Origin: Leptospira venezuelensis
GTDB lineage: Bacteria; Spirochaetota; Leptospiria; Leptospirales; Leptospiraceae
Assembly: GCF_002150035.1 (NCBI RefSeq)
Contig: NZ_NETS01000010.1
Coordinates: 124,001 to 188,000, forward strand
Length of the DNA: 64,000 nt
Direction: 5' to 3'
Part shown: piece after piece, positions 24,703-32,688 of the stretch
How the letters are laid out: the number at the start of each line of letters is the position of its first letter
Numbering within the stretch: position 1 is the first letter of the stretch
Program-made: the position numbers and the translations under genes
The notes under the pieces: generated by a model
The model's input: the letters and a program-made list of their open reading frames with translations, nothing else
Told to the model about the DNA's origin: nothing
The model's database searches: none

Positions 24703-25977
24703 TTAGAATCCGGAAGCGATCGTGTCCTTTCTATCCGGTCCTGTAGAGATCAGATCAATACGAACACCTATGAGTTTTTCCAAAGCACGGATATAATCCT
24801 TACACGCAGAAGGAAGTTTGTCGAATTCTCCGATGCCGGTGATGTCTGTTTTCCAACCAGGGAATTCTTCGTAGATCACTTTTACTTGGTCTAAGCCCTG
24901 AGATGGGAAACAATCTAGTTTTTTGCCATTCCTTTCGTAAGCTACTGCGACAGGAATTTTATCATAAGCAGATAAAACATCTATCTTAGTAAGTGCAATA
25001 GATGTAAGTCCATTGATACGAACTGCATGTCTTAGAACTTCTGTATCGAACCAACCACAACGTCTAGGTCTACCGGTAGTAGCGCCGTATTCCGCACCTA
25101 GGGTTCTGAGTCTTTCGCCTTCTTCCCCGTGAAGTTCTGTAGGAAAAGGACCTTCTCCCACTCTAGTGGTATATGCCTTTGTAATTCCGATCACACTTTT
25201 GAGATGATGGAATGCAATTCCGGATCCAATGAATGCTCCACCTGTAGTAGGATTGGAGCTAGTTACATAAGGATAAGTACCAAAATCAACATCTAGTCCT
25301 GTTCCTTGTGCACCTTCTAATAGTATCTTTTTGCCCGCTTTTAATTGGGATTCCAAGTAATAAGGAGTATTGATAATATTCTTTTGGATCTTAGAGTAGA
25401 ATTTTTTTACATTCTCTAAAATATCTTTGGCGGAGAGTTCCTCTCCATCATAAAGTTTGACGAGTTCTCTATTCTTTTCATCTACCAGATGTTGTAGCCT
25501 GGTTTCGAAATCGCTCTCTCTAAGATCTCCTACACGAAGACCGATTCTCATCATTTTATCTGCGTAACAGATACCGATCCCTTTTTTAGTGGTTCCGATC
25601 TTACGATCAGGAGTACAGGAACTTTCTCTAGCGGAATCGATGAGTCCATGGAATGGGAAAAGAAGATGGCATGCATCACTGATCAGAAGTTTATCATATA
25701 CTGGAAATCCTTCTGCTTGTAGTTTATCACATTCTTCAATGAAGAATGTAGGATCTAAAACGACACCATTTCCGATCACACAAACTGTTTGGTCGTAGAT
25801 GATCCCGGATGGCACCAAATGAAAAACGTATTTTTTGCCATGAACCACCACTGTATGCCCAGCATTGGCTCCGCCCTGATAACGTACTATAATATCCGTA
25901 TCTTTGGAAAGGTAATCGATTACTTTTGCTTTCCCTTCGTCACCCCATTGGGTTCCGACCACTAATGTTGCGGGCAT
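24703..25977 (-). CDS. purA: Adenylosuccinate synthetase PurA
   Basis: Catalyses GTP-dependent formation of adenylosuccinate from IMP and aspartate, the first step from IMP to AMP. The 424-residue protein shows VVGTQWGDEGKAKVIDYLS (the GDEGKGK loop with Ala at the sixth place), GGANAGHTVVV with the catalytic His, LLEGAQGTGLDVDFGTYPYVTSSN, and the Asp-binding TTGRPRRCGWFD. It follows hisZ on the same strand at a 61-base gap. Confidence 0.97.
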   Translation of the reverse strand: MPATLVVGTQWGDEGKAKVIDYLSKDTDIIVRYQGGANAGHTVVVHGKKYVFHLVPSGIIYDQTVCVIGNGVVLDPTFFIEECDKLQAEGFPVYDKLLISDACHLLFPFHGLIDSARESSCTPDRKIGTTKKGIGICYADKMMRIGLRVGDLRESDFETRLQHLVDEKNRELVKLYDGEELSAKDILENVKKFYSKIQKNIINTPYYLESQLKAGKKILLEGAQGTGLDVDFGTYPYVTSSNPTTGGAFIGSGIAFHHLKSVIGITKAYTTRVGEGPFPTELHGEEGERLRTLGAEYGATTGRPRRCGWFDTEVLRHAVRINGLTSIALTKIDVLSAYDKIPVAVAYERNGKKLDCFPSQGLDQVKVIYEEFPGWKTDITGIGEFDKLPSACKDYIRALEKLIGVRIDLISTGPDRKDTIASGF

Positions 25978-26038
25978 GGATTATTCCTTAATTCCTGTTT
26001 CTTTTGTATCTGACCGATTAATTTATATAATTTCATGT

Positions 26039-27037
26039 TTATCCCAATACCGCTTCCAGCGCATCTACGTTGATCGCGAATCCGCAGGCATCTTTTGGAG
26101 TTCCGGAGAATAATTCATACAGATGATCATAAGCTCCTCCGGTTAGAACTGGTTCTGAACTTCCTGACACATATCCTTGGAAAACGAATCCAGTATAATA
26201 TTCCAAATCTGGAATAAGAGTATAATCCGAACAAAATTCCACACCAGGAGTTTTGCCAAGTGAACCTATAATTTCACCCGTTTCGGAGATGATCTTCTGG
26301 AAAGAATCAGAAAGTCCTAAAGAAGCGAACTTCTTACCTAGATCTTCCTTATGGGAAACAAATCCCAAACATAAAGATTCTAATACCGGAAAAATCCTGG
26401 AAGCGTTTCGACTTTCTAGAAAGCGGCGGATCTCAGGAAGATTCTTCCTATATAATAAAAACGACAATTGCCTTTTTTCGGATCTGGAAAGTTTTAAGGA
26501 TTCCAGAACAGAGTGAAAGACTCCTACGTTACCGAGCACCACAGTTAAAGGCGAACGCAGTTTAATTCCGGAGAATAATCCAGAAATCTCTTTCAAAATT
26601 CCTAAAATAGCGGGGGCACCCGAGCCACCTATATGTTCCGCACCTACTTGCAGGATTTCTTTTCTAGATCCGCTCTTTCTACCATAGTCTCTGAAAATTT
26701 TTCCCTGATAAAAGATACGTTGGTTTTCTTTGCGGTGCGCAAAACCAGCCATACCTTTTACAGCCTGGACAGTCAAATCAGCGCTAGGAGAGATCTCATT
26801 TCCATCAGAATCCCTGAATCTATATAATGCAGAGGAGTCTTCTGCTGACATGGTAAGCAAAAAAGAAGAAGAATAATCAAAAGAAGGTAAAAATACCTCA
26901 GAGTATTTGAATTCTTTGAGCTTGGAACTGAGGGAATTTAGAAGTTCCCTTCTTTCCGAACTCTCGTTCGGTCCAAAAAAATGAAATCCGTCCGGGATCC
27001 ATTTTTTCTCGCTAAACTCTGGAGGATTATGTGTCAT
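26039..27037 (-). CDS. hisZ: ATP phosphoribosyltransferase regulatory subunit HisZ
   Basis: A HisRS-like protein without tRNA-binding domain. Class II synthetase motifs are visible: motif 2-like RIFYQGKIFRDYG with KEILQVGAEHIG, and the C-terminal GGAYDHLYELFSG replacing the HisRS GGRYD. HisZ pairs with the short form of HisG in the first step of histidine synthesis. I chose the ATG ending at 27037 because it starts the conserved WIPDGFHFFGPNESSERREL region; the frame extends to an ATG at 27193 with an unusual aromatic-rich leader. The hisZ-purA neighbourhood is common in bacteria. Confidence 0.9.
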   Translation of the reverse strand: MTHNPPEFSEKKWIPDGFHFFGPNESSERRELLNSLSSKLKEFKYSEVFLPSFDYSSSFLLTMSAEDSSALYRFRDSDGNEISPSADLTVQAVKGMAGFAHRKENQRIFYQGKIFRDYGRKSGSRKEILQVGAEHIGGSGAPAILGILKEISGLFSGIKLRSPLTVVLGNVGVFHSVLESLKLSRSEKRQLSFLLYRKNLPEIRRFLESRNASRIFPVLESLCLGFVSHKEDLGKKFASLGLSDSFQKIISETGEIIGSLGKTPGVEFCSDYTLIPDLEYYTGFVFQGYVSGSSEPVLTGGAYDHLYELFSGTPKDACGFAINVDALEAVLG

Positions 27038-27234
27038 CTGTTCTTTACGAAAAGCCCCAAAGAACAGTTCCTTTTGGCTAGGGTAGAATTCAAATCGTTT
27101 TTCCCAAAAAATAGAATGACAATAAGCCTTCCAAGGATAGAAAGTATTCTCCGGAAATCGCGTATCCAACCTTAAAGTTCGAGCTCTAAGCACCGAAACC
27201 AGATTAACCGCAAGACCTTAAATAGAGACGTAGC

Positions 27235-29247
27235 ATGGCAGAAAAAGAACAATCCGTCGGAAGATGGCAGAAGGAATTCTTCGAGAACATTCACCTATTC
27301 AAAAGATCAGGAATGAGCGAAGAAGAAGCTAAAAAGATACTTCAGAAATTTCTTTATCTTTGTTCAGTAACTCCAATGCCTCCGGTCATGGATGTTTTTA
27401 AAGATCCATCTTCTCTGGAAAGGATCGGTGTGTATACCCCTCCTGAAAAGAAGGCCAGGGAATTCATGATCGAGTTCCTTTCTCCCATCATGAAATTTTT
27501 TACGGTAGAAGGTATCGAAAACTTAAGCGCAGTTAAACCACTGATCGGGAAATACCCGGTTACCTTGATTTCCAATCACCTCAGCCATTTGGATGCTCCT
27601 GCAATCTTCCAACTTTTATATCATGCTTCTCCAGAAGGTAGAGAAGTAGCGGAACAACTAGTGTTCATCGCCGGACGTTTGGCTTATGAGCCTGATTTTA
27701 CAAGACTTGGCCTATATATGTTCGGAACCCTTCTGGTCTGCTCTAAGAGAGACATGGCGGATAACCCAAGTCTTTCGGATGTGATGACCAAAATTAATAT
27801 GAGGGCGTTCCGACATTCTCAAAAACTACAACAAGAAGGAAAGATCGCTGCAATCTTCCCAGAAGGGACCAGATCCAGAGACGGAAGACTTATGCCTTTT
27901 GTGGACACAGTCTATCACTATGTTGCAAATAAAGTCATTCTTCCAATTTCATTAGAGAAAACTGACAAAATCCTACCTACTACAAGTTTACTCTTCAATC
28001 AAGTAGCAGGAAAATTAACGATCGGCAAACCCGTGTTAGTTGGAGAATTATCTAAAAAGGAAATGGCTCATTTCCCTAAAGATATCGAACATCTTCCATT
28101 CCCTGAACATGGAGACAAAAAACAATTCCTGATCGATAACCTGGCTCTGCTTGTAGGACAAAATCTGAACAAACACCAGCACGGTATTTACAGGAATTTG
28201 TACAGTGCGGATGCTAGGGACGAAAACAAACTCATCAAGGTTCCTAAAGAACCTAAAGAGAAGGTCGTAGTGATCGGAAATAGCAGTATGGGAATTGCAA
28301 TCGCAACCGTACTTGCAAATAAAGATGTTAATGTTCTAGTCTATCATCCGGACAAAGAATACACTTCTCAGTCGAATGCAGAAAGAAGAGATCTTAGAAC
28401 CTATTCTTTATATAAACTTCCACCGAACTTAATATTCACTTCTGATCCGGAAGAATTAAAGACTGCTACATTGTTTATCCAAGGGACTAATCCTTGGGAG
28501 TTACATACGGTTTATCCTGATCTGCAAGCTTATCTTTCTAAGAACAAGGCTCCATTCTTCAATATTATTAAAGGATTTACGAGCGCTGGTTTGATCCTGG
28601 ACGATCTGCAACATGGATTAGGAATTGAAGATGATAGGATCGGAGTAATCTCAGGAGCTTGCTATCCTGACCAGATAATGGAGAGAAAAATTTCCGGATT
28701 CGAGATTGCTGCAGTGAATGAAAGCCTAATCCCTCGTATTCAAAAATTATTAACTACAGGTTATATTTTCCCAAGATCTGCGATCATTCCTACGGACGTA
28801 AAAGGTGTACAGTTAGGCGGGGCACTCAAAACAATTTATGCTCTTGTAATGGGAATTGTAGAAGGTTATTTCCAGCAAACCCTCGGTGGGAATGTAGACA
28901 ATTCTCTATTCCATCTCTCCAATCGTTTCTTCAACGAAATGGTGAATGTGGGAGTTCGTATGGGGGGAAAACCGGAAACATTCCAAGGTTTATCAGGACT
29001 CACTGACTTTATGTTATCTTGTTTCGGAACAGATGCAAAAGACAGAAAAACAGGTTACGATATAGCAAATGGTCATCCTTCTGAAAAGATGTCTAATGGA
29101 TTCTATGGATTAAAAGTAATGCCGAACCTAATGAAGATAGATCCGAATGAAGTTCCTATCATGTATGCTGCTTACGAAGTGGTCATCAATAAGAAAGATG
29201 TCCGTAAGGTTGCAGAAGGAATGGAAGAAAGACTTTCGAGAGTATGA
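27235..29247 (+). CDS. Fusion: PlsC-like acyltransferase plus GpsA-like glycerol-3-phosphate dehydrogenase
   Basis: A 670-residue two-domain protein. Residues ~70-330 form a glycerolipid acyltransferase domain with the H-x4-D motif in ISNHLSHLDAPA and FPEGTRSRDGRLMPF. Residues ~345-665 match NAD-dependent glycerol-3-phosphate dehydrogenase: VVVIGNSSMGIAIATVLANK, FFNIIKGFTSAG, KGVQLGGALKTIYALVMGIVEG and GLSGLTDFMLSCFGTDAKDRKTG. The pairing would make glycerol-3-phosphate and acylate it in one polypeptide. Two dehydrogenase motifs are altered: the GxGxxG loop reads GNSSMG and the usual Arg-Asn reads Lys-Asp, so dehydrogenase activity is doubtful. Confidence 0.88.
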   Translation: MAEKEQSVGRWQKEFFENIHLFKRSGMSEEEAKKILQKFLYLCSVTPMPPVMDVFKDPSSLERIGVYTPPEKKAREFMIEFLSPIMKFFTVEGIENLSAVKPLIGKYPVTLISNHLSHLDAPAIFQLLYHASPEGREVAEQLVFIAGRLAYEPDFTRLGLYMFGTLLVCSKRDMADNPSLSDVMTKINMRAFRHSQKLQQEGKIAAIFPEGTRSRDGRLMPFVDTVYHYVANKVILPISLEKTDKILPTTSLLFNQVAGKLTIGKPVLVGELSKKEMAHFPKDIEHLPFPEHGDKKQFLIDNLALLVGQNLNKHQHGIYRNLYSADARDENKLIKVPKEPKEKVVVIGNSSMGIAIATVLANKDVNVLVYHPDKEYTSQSNAERRDLRTYSLYKLPPNLIFTSDPEELKTATLFIQGTNPWELHTVYPDLQAYLSKNKAPFFNIIKGFTSAGLILDDLQHGLGIEDDRIGVISGACYPDQIMERKISGFEIAAVNESLIPRIQKLLTTGYIFPRSAIIPTDVKGVQLGGALKTIYALVMGIVEGYFQQTLGGNVDNSLFHLSNRFFNEMVNVGVRMGGKPETFQGLSGLTDFMLSCFGTDAKDRKTGYDIANGHPSEKMSNGFYGLKVMPNLMKIDPNEVPIMYAAYEVVINKKDVRKVAEGMEERLSRV

Positions 29248-29357
29248 TAAAATATCAAATTAAATTAAGTAAAATTTTAATCATTTTTGCGATTGGATGT
29301 ATATCTTTGCTTTGTAAAAAGCAAGATCCGATTCCTTTGAAGGTTTCATTCAGCTGA
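29244..29357 (+). CDS. Small lipoprotein-like ORF (37 aa), possibly a gene remnant
   Basis: The ATG overlaps the stop of the fusion gene (ATGATAA). The peptide has a basic N-terminus, a hydrophobic core (ILIIFAIGCISLL) and a Cys followed by Lys-Lys-Gln-Asp, which is a good spirochaetal lipobox layout. Only ~14 residues follow the Cys (ending PIPLKVSFS). It may be a genuine small lipoprotein, or the surviving start of a longer lipoprotein such as a solute-binding protein, truncated by the TGA. No continuation was seen in other frames. Confidence 0.4.
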   Translation: MIKYQIKLSKILIIFAIGCISLLCKKQDPIPLKVSFS

Positions 29358-29420
29358 CCAAGTAACTTCGCTACCTTTTGATCAACGCGGGCGTGAGAAA
29401 AATTTTGCGATAATTCCTAT

Positions 29421-30095
29421 TTAGTCGCCCGCAACAAAGATAGTTAGTTTCCACCGATCTTTTTTGAAAGAGAAGAACGCTCTATAATCCACGGAACTTC
29501 TTAAATAAGTATCGCATACATAACCGCTTTTTCCGGAAGATAGGCATATCTTCTTCCAAGCGCAGGATTTAGACTCGATAGCATCTTCGGGATCCAATTT
29601 CACAATTTGGTAGCTTAGATTATCGAGCACCTTAGAGTTTATATCTGCACTTTCTCTGATATTTACATTCTTCCCACTGATCCAAGAATATTCGAATGCA
29701 TCCAGCTTTTCAGGAAACTTAGAATAGATCGTAGGAGAAGTAAACTGTTCGGGATCTGATTGAACAATACCCAAACGTAATGTATTTTGGAGAGTTGCCC
29801 AGATCTCTGACTTTTCCGGGTTTTTATCCAATCCCCATTCTTTCCAAAAACCTTTTTTGCCAGAATCAGCGCCAAAGCTGAATTTAATCTCCGGATCTAC
29901 TATCTTATTCAAAAATTTGAAATCCTTAGATCCTAATGCCTTATCTAACTCCTTTTTGAATTCCGAAAAACTTTTGTTCTTAGAGGATTCGTCCGTAGGA
30001 ATGATAGTATATTCTTGGAATTTTTTACAAGGTTCGGAGTGGGTATAGGAAAAGGAGATACAGATTAAACAAAGGATCGTTAAAAAAGATTTCAT
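29421..30095 (-). CDS. Secreted SH3-like domain protein
   Basis: A signal peptide (MKSFLTILCLICISFSYTHS, cleaved before EPCKK) precedes ~200 residues. The C-terminal part reads as a bacterial SH3b domain: WISGKNVNIRESADINSKVLDNLSYQIVKL through GKSGYVCDTYLRSSVDYRAFFSFKKDRWKL. SH3b domains bind cell-wall peptides or other ligands in the periplasm. The N-terminal half is a helical region, FSEFKKELDKALGSKDFKFL, which I do not recognise. The ATG ending at 30095 (GAAAAGAGA upstream) is preferred over a TTG 15 bases earlier. Confidence 0.8.
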   Translation of the reverse strand: MKSFLTILCLICISFSYTHSEPCKKFQEYTIIPTDESSKNKSFSEFKKELDKALGSKDFKFLNKIVDPEIKFSFGADSGKKGFWKEWGLDKNPEKSEIWATLQNTLRLGIVQSDPEQFTSPTIYSKFPEKLDAFEYSWISGKNVNIRESADINSKVLDNLSYQIVKLDPEDAIESKSCAWKKICLSSGKSGYVCDTYLRSSVDYRAFFSFKKDRWKLTIFVAGD

Positions 30096-30146
30096 TCTCT
30101 TTTCCAACAATCCTTCTGCTTTGTTTTTCCTGCAAAAAAAATTCGT

Positions 30147-30821
30147 TTATCTTCCGTTTACGAAAATTTCCAGTAATCCTTCTGACAGTGCTTCTATCTC
30201 AGAGGCTCTTTCTTTCAGAAGCCTGAAAGTTTTTTGCAATGCGATTTCCATTTCTTCTTTGGGAACTCCGAATGTAGTCAGTCCCAATTGGATGACCGTA
30301 GTCATCATTCGGAGCCTGTCTATTTTTCCGGAATACACCATTTCTTCCAAAAGGCTTTGGAATACTCCTCTGAAGGCCAAAGTACGTATAAGGTATTCCT
30401 GCTCGTCAAAATCAGGATTATATTTTTCGAATAGAATCTTGCTTCTATGAGAGCCGCGATTTCCTATCATATCAGTCACACCGTGGGTCTTATATGCCGC
30501 TAAGTATGTTTCCGCTATGGTAAGCTTTTTTTGGCAAAGATAGAATTGTAATCCCACTTCCATGGCAAATACCAAAGGAGGATCCATTTCACCTACCAGG
30601 CGTTCGGCGGTCTCACCCGCTTCGTTAAATACTTCTCCAGCTATCGCGAGTAGTATTTCTTCCTTATTCTTGAAAAAATGATAAAGACTTCCGGTAGTGA
30701 TCTCTGCCTCCTCGATGATCCTACGTATGGTTGCCTTCTCATAGCCTTCGCTTACGAAAAGTTTTCGGGATACTTCTAAAATTTTAGCCCGAACTCGATT
30801 GGACTGTTCTATTCTCTTCAT
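30147..30821 (-). CDS. TetR-family transcriptional regulator
   Basis: The N-terminal ~55 residues are a TetR DNA-binding domain (ILEVSRKLFVSEGYEKATIRRI, EEAEITTGSLYHFFKNKEEILLAI). The remainder is an all-helical ligand domain with no recognised effector. An inverted repeat is found 39 bases upstream of the start, on the likely -35 region, so autorepression is probable. The gene stands just downstream of an FGGY-kinase gene whose promoter carries a 22-bp palindrome; regulation of that kinase is possible but unproven. Confidence 0.92.
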   Translation of the reverse strand: MKRIEQSNRVRAKILEVSRKLFVSEGYEKATIRRIIEEAEITTGSLYHFFKNKEEILLAIAGEVFNEAGETAERLVGEMDPPLVFAMEVGLQFYLCQKKLTIAETYLAAYKTHGVTDMIGNRGSHRSKILFEKYNPDFDEQEYLIRTLAFRGVFQSLLEEMVYSGKIDRLRMMTTVIQLGLTTFGVPKEEMEIALQKTFRLLKERASEIEALSEGLLEIFVNGR

Positions 30822-30859
30822 CTGTTGACACCCTGCGAGAACCGAGTTTATACATTTTG

Positions 30860-30877
30860 CATAAGGAGTCCCTTATG
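30860..30877. promoter_or_regulatory. Inverted repeat upstream of tetR-like gene (candidate operator)
   Basis: Perfect 7-bp arms CATAAGG and CCTTATG with the spacer AGTC. On the minus strand a TATAAA-like -10 element lies about 16 bases downstream of it, so the repeat covers the probable -35 region of the TetR gene. Position and symmetry suit autoregulation. Confidence 0.55.
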
Positions 30878-30895
30878 GGATAAGCTCGATTCTTT

Positions 30896-32503
30896 TTATT
30901 TATATGTATTTAAAATTGCGTAATGCGCTTTGTTAGCCTCATATAATTTTTTGAATACGGAAAAATTCCGATCATATATTAATTTATTCGCCGGATTCGG
31001 ATTCCATCTTTCTTTACTCGGAATTAGATTTTTGATCTCATCGAAAGAATGAATTTTACCTAATCCTAATGCAGCAATTGCCGCGGCCCCAGTTGCTCCT
31101 ACATTTTGAGGATGATCTATCGTTTCTATCGTTCTACCTGTAATATCCGCCAAAATCTGACAAATGATAGGAGAACGTGCCACTCCACCCACGAATCTGA
31201 TTGTGGAAGATGCAGGAATTTTTGCATGAGATAATTCTAAAATCCAACGTTTATGAAAAGAAATGCCCTCGATCACTGATCGGATGAGTTTTCTTTTTCC
31301 TGTATCCAAACCAATATTGAAGAACATTCCTCTTGCTGCAGGATCTTCGAAAGGACAGCGGTTCCCATGCAACCAAGGGGTGAAGATGACCCCATCACTT
31401 CCTGCAGGAGTGTCCTTGATAGATTCGAATAAGTATGCGAAAAGACTTTCATGAACCGCATCTTCGCTCTCGGTTACATTCTTTTTTTCTAAATAAACAT
31501 CGATCTCGTCTAGGGCAAGATGGTCCTTGACCCATTGCAGACATTTACCGGAAGTTTCCTGTTCTCCGAAATAATTATAATATCCTGCTCTGGCACCTAC
31601 AATGGATGCGATCCTCGAATTGATGTCTACAGTTCTTCTTTTGGTGACTGTTGATACCCAGCCGGAAGTTCCTGCATAAATATGAGTGTCTCCCTCTTGT
31701 ACTGCACCTGCTCCGATACCTATCAGAGTAGCGTCTCCCCCTCCACCAAAAACCGCAGTGCCTTCTTTTAAGCCTAGTTCTTTTGCAGATATTTCAGTCA
31801 AACCACCAATTAAGTCTGTGGATTGTATTAGATCAGGAAGATGTTCGAAACGAACTCCGAACATTTTACAGAGTCCTTTATGCCAACGGCTTTTGCCTGG
31901 ACGAGAATCGTATAGGAAAGTTGCAAATGCAGAATCCAATGTCATGGTAGCTCTGCCAGTACATCTAGTAGTCAGATAATCTTTCACATCCAACCACTTG
32001 TGAACTCTCGCGAATTTTTCCGCTTCTTTTGATTCGACCCATTTATATTTCCATAATGGATCTTTTACACTTCCTGCAACAGCACCCGTGATCTGTAAGG
32101 AACGAAGAAGTTTATAAGCATTCAGACCTTCTATCTTGATCCCATGCTCTATTCCTTTTTTCATTTGTTCACGGGCTCTTTGGTCCATATAGCTCATTGC
32201 TGGACGAACCGGTTTCAGATCTTTATCTACGAGAACGAGACCTTGCATTTGAGAACAGAAAGAGATTCCACGGATCTCTGAGGGATCTAATTTGCTTTCT
32301 TTTAAGACTTGAGCAGTGGTATCTCTCATAGAATTCCACCAATCTTCAGGATCTTGCTCCACTCCTCCGCCTTCTAAAAGTGTGAGTCCATATTCTTGGG
32401 TCGCAGAATTTACAAGAGTAAGCCTATCACCTATTTCAAACAGGCAAGTTTTGGTCCCGGTAGTTCCTATATCGTAAGCCAAAACATAGACTTTTGATTT
32501 CAT
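30896..32503 (-). CDS. FGGY-family carbohydrate kinase (xylulokinase/gluconokinase-like)
   Basis: The 535-residue protein has the FGGY N-terminal phosphate-binding loop LAYDIGTTGTKTCLFE, the substrate-side GVEQDPEDWWNSM, a second phosphate loop region with YAGTSGWVST, and the C-terminal signature FVGGVARSPIICQILADITGR with HPQNVGATGAAAIAALGLG. FGGY kinases phosphorylate pentoses, hexonates, glycerol and similar polyols; the exact substrate cannot be read. The ATG ending at 32503 is chosen because GGAGG lies 10 bases upstream; the ATG further up falls within the palindrome at 32541-32562. Confidence 0.9.
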   Translation of the reverse strand: MKSKVYVLAYDIGTTGTKTCLFEIGDRLTLVNSATQEYGLTLLEGGGVEQDPEDWWNSMRDTTAQVLKESKLDPSEIRGISFCSQMQGLVLVDKDLKPVRPAMSYMDQRAREQMKKGIEHGIKIEGLNAYKLLRSLQITGAVAGSVKDPLWKYKWVESKEAEKFARVHKWLDVKDYLTTRCTGRATMTLDSAFATFLYDSRPGKSRWHKGLCKMFGVRFEHLPDLIQSTDLIGGLTEISAKELGLKEGTAVFGGGGDATLIGIGAGAVQEGDTHIYAGTSGWVSTVTKRRTVDINSRIASIVGARAGYYNYFGEQETSGKCLQWVKDHLALDEIDVYLEKKNVTESEDAVHESLFAYLFESIKDTPAGSDGVIFTPWLHGNRCPFEDPAARGMFFNIGLDTGKRKLIRSVIEGISFHKRWILELSHAKIPASSTIRFVGGVARSPIICQILADITGRTIETIDHPQNVGATGAAAIAALGLGKIHSFDEIKNLIPSKERWNPNPANKLIYDRNFSVFKKLYEANKAHYAILNTYK

Positions 32504-32540
32504 GCAGTAAAATCCTCCGAGACCCAGTTGTAAACAACTA

Positions 32541-32562
32541 GATGAGTGAGCGCTCACTCATC
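32541..32562. promoter_or_regulatory. Perfect 22-bp palindrome in the 5' region of the FGGY kinase gene
   Basis: The half-site GATGAGTGAGC is followed immediately by its exact reverse complement. It lies between the predicted sigma70 promoter and the ribosome-binding site, so a bound repressor could block transcription or an RNA hairpin could affect translation. Size and dyad symmetry fit TetR-family operators. The nearby TetR gene (30147-30821) is one candidate partner. Confidence 0.65.
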
Positions 32563-32617
32563 AGGAGATTGGAAAACCCCTTAAAAAGGGCAATCACTTT
32601 TCCGAAATGAGAAGGCG

Positions 32618-32645
32618 GTTATATGAGATTATTGTTTCGTGTCAA
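32618..32645 (-). promoter_or_regulatory. Sigma70-like promoter of the FGGY kinase gene
   Basis: On the minus strand, TTGACA (32645-32640) and TATAAC (32623-32618) are spaced by 16 bases. Transcription would begin near 32611 and pass through the palindrome before the kinase start. Confidence 0.6.
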
Positions 32646-32657
32646 TTGAATCGCAGA

Positions 32658-32683
32658 ACCAACCTCGACAGCGATGCAGGGCT
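32658..32683. repeat. Short degenerate copy of a dispersed GC-rich repeat
   Basis: The block containing CGACAGCGATGCAGGGCT matches the start of the longer element at 54823-54852 with one 2-base and a few single differences. It sits in the gap between the royal-jelly-like gene and the kinase promoter. It lacks the three hairpins that follow in the longer copy, so it looks like a truncated insertion. Confidence 0.55.
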
Positions 32684-32688
32684 AAAAT

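Noticed and set aside
29387..29432. Inverted repeat GCGGGCG ... CGCCCGC near the end of the SH3 gene
   Set aside because: The loop is over 30 bases, the right arm lies in the coding end of the SH3-type gene and no T tract follows; chance pairing is likely.
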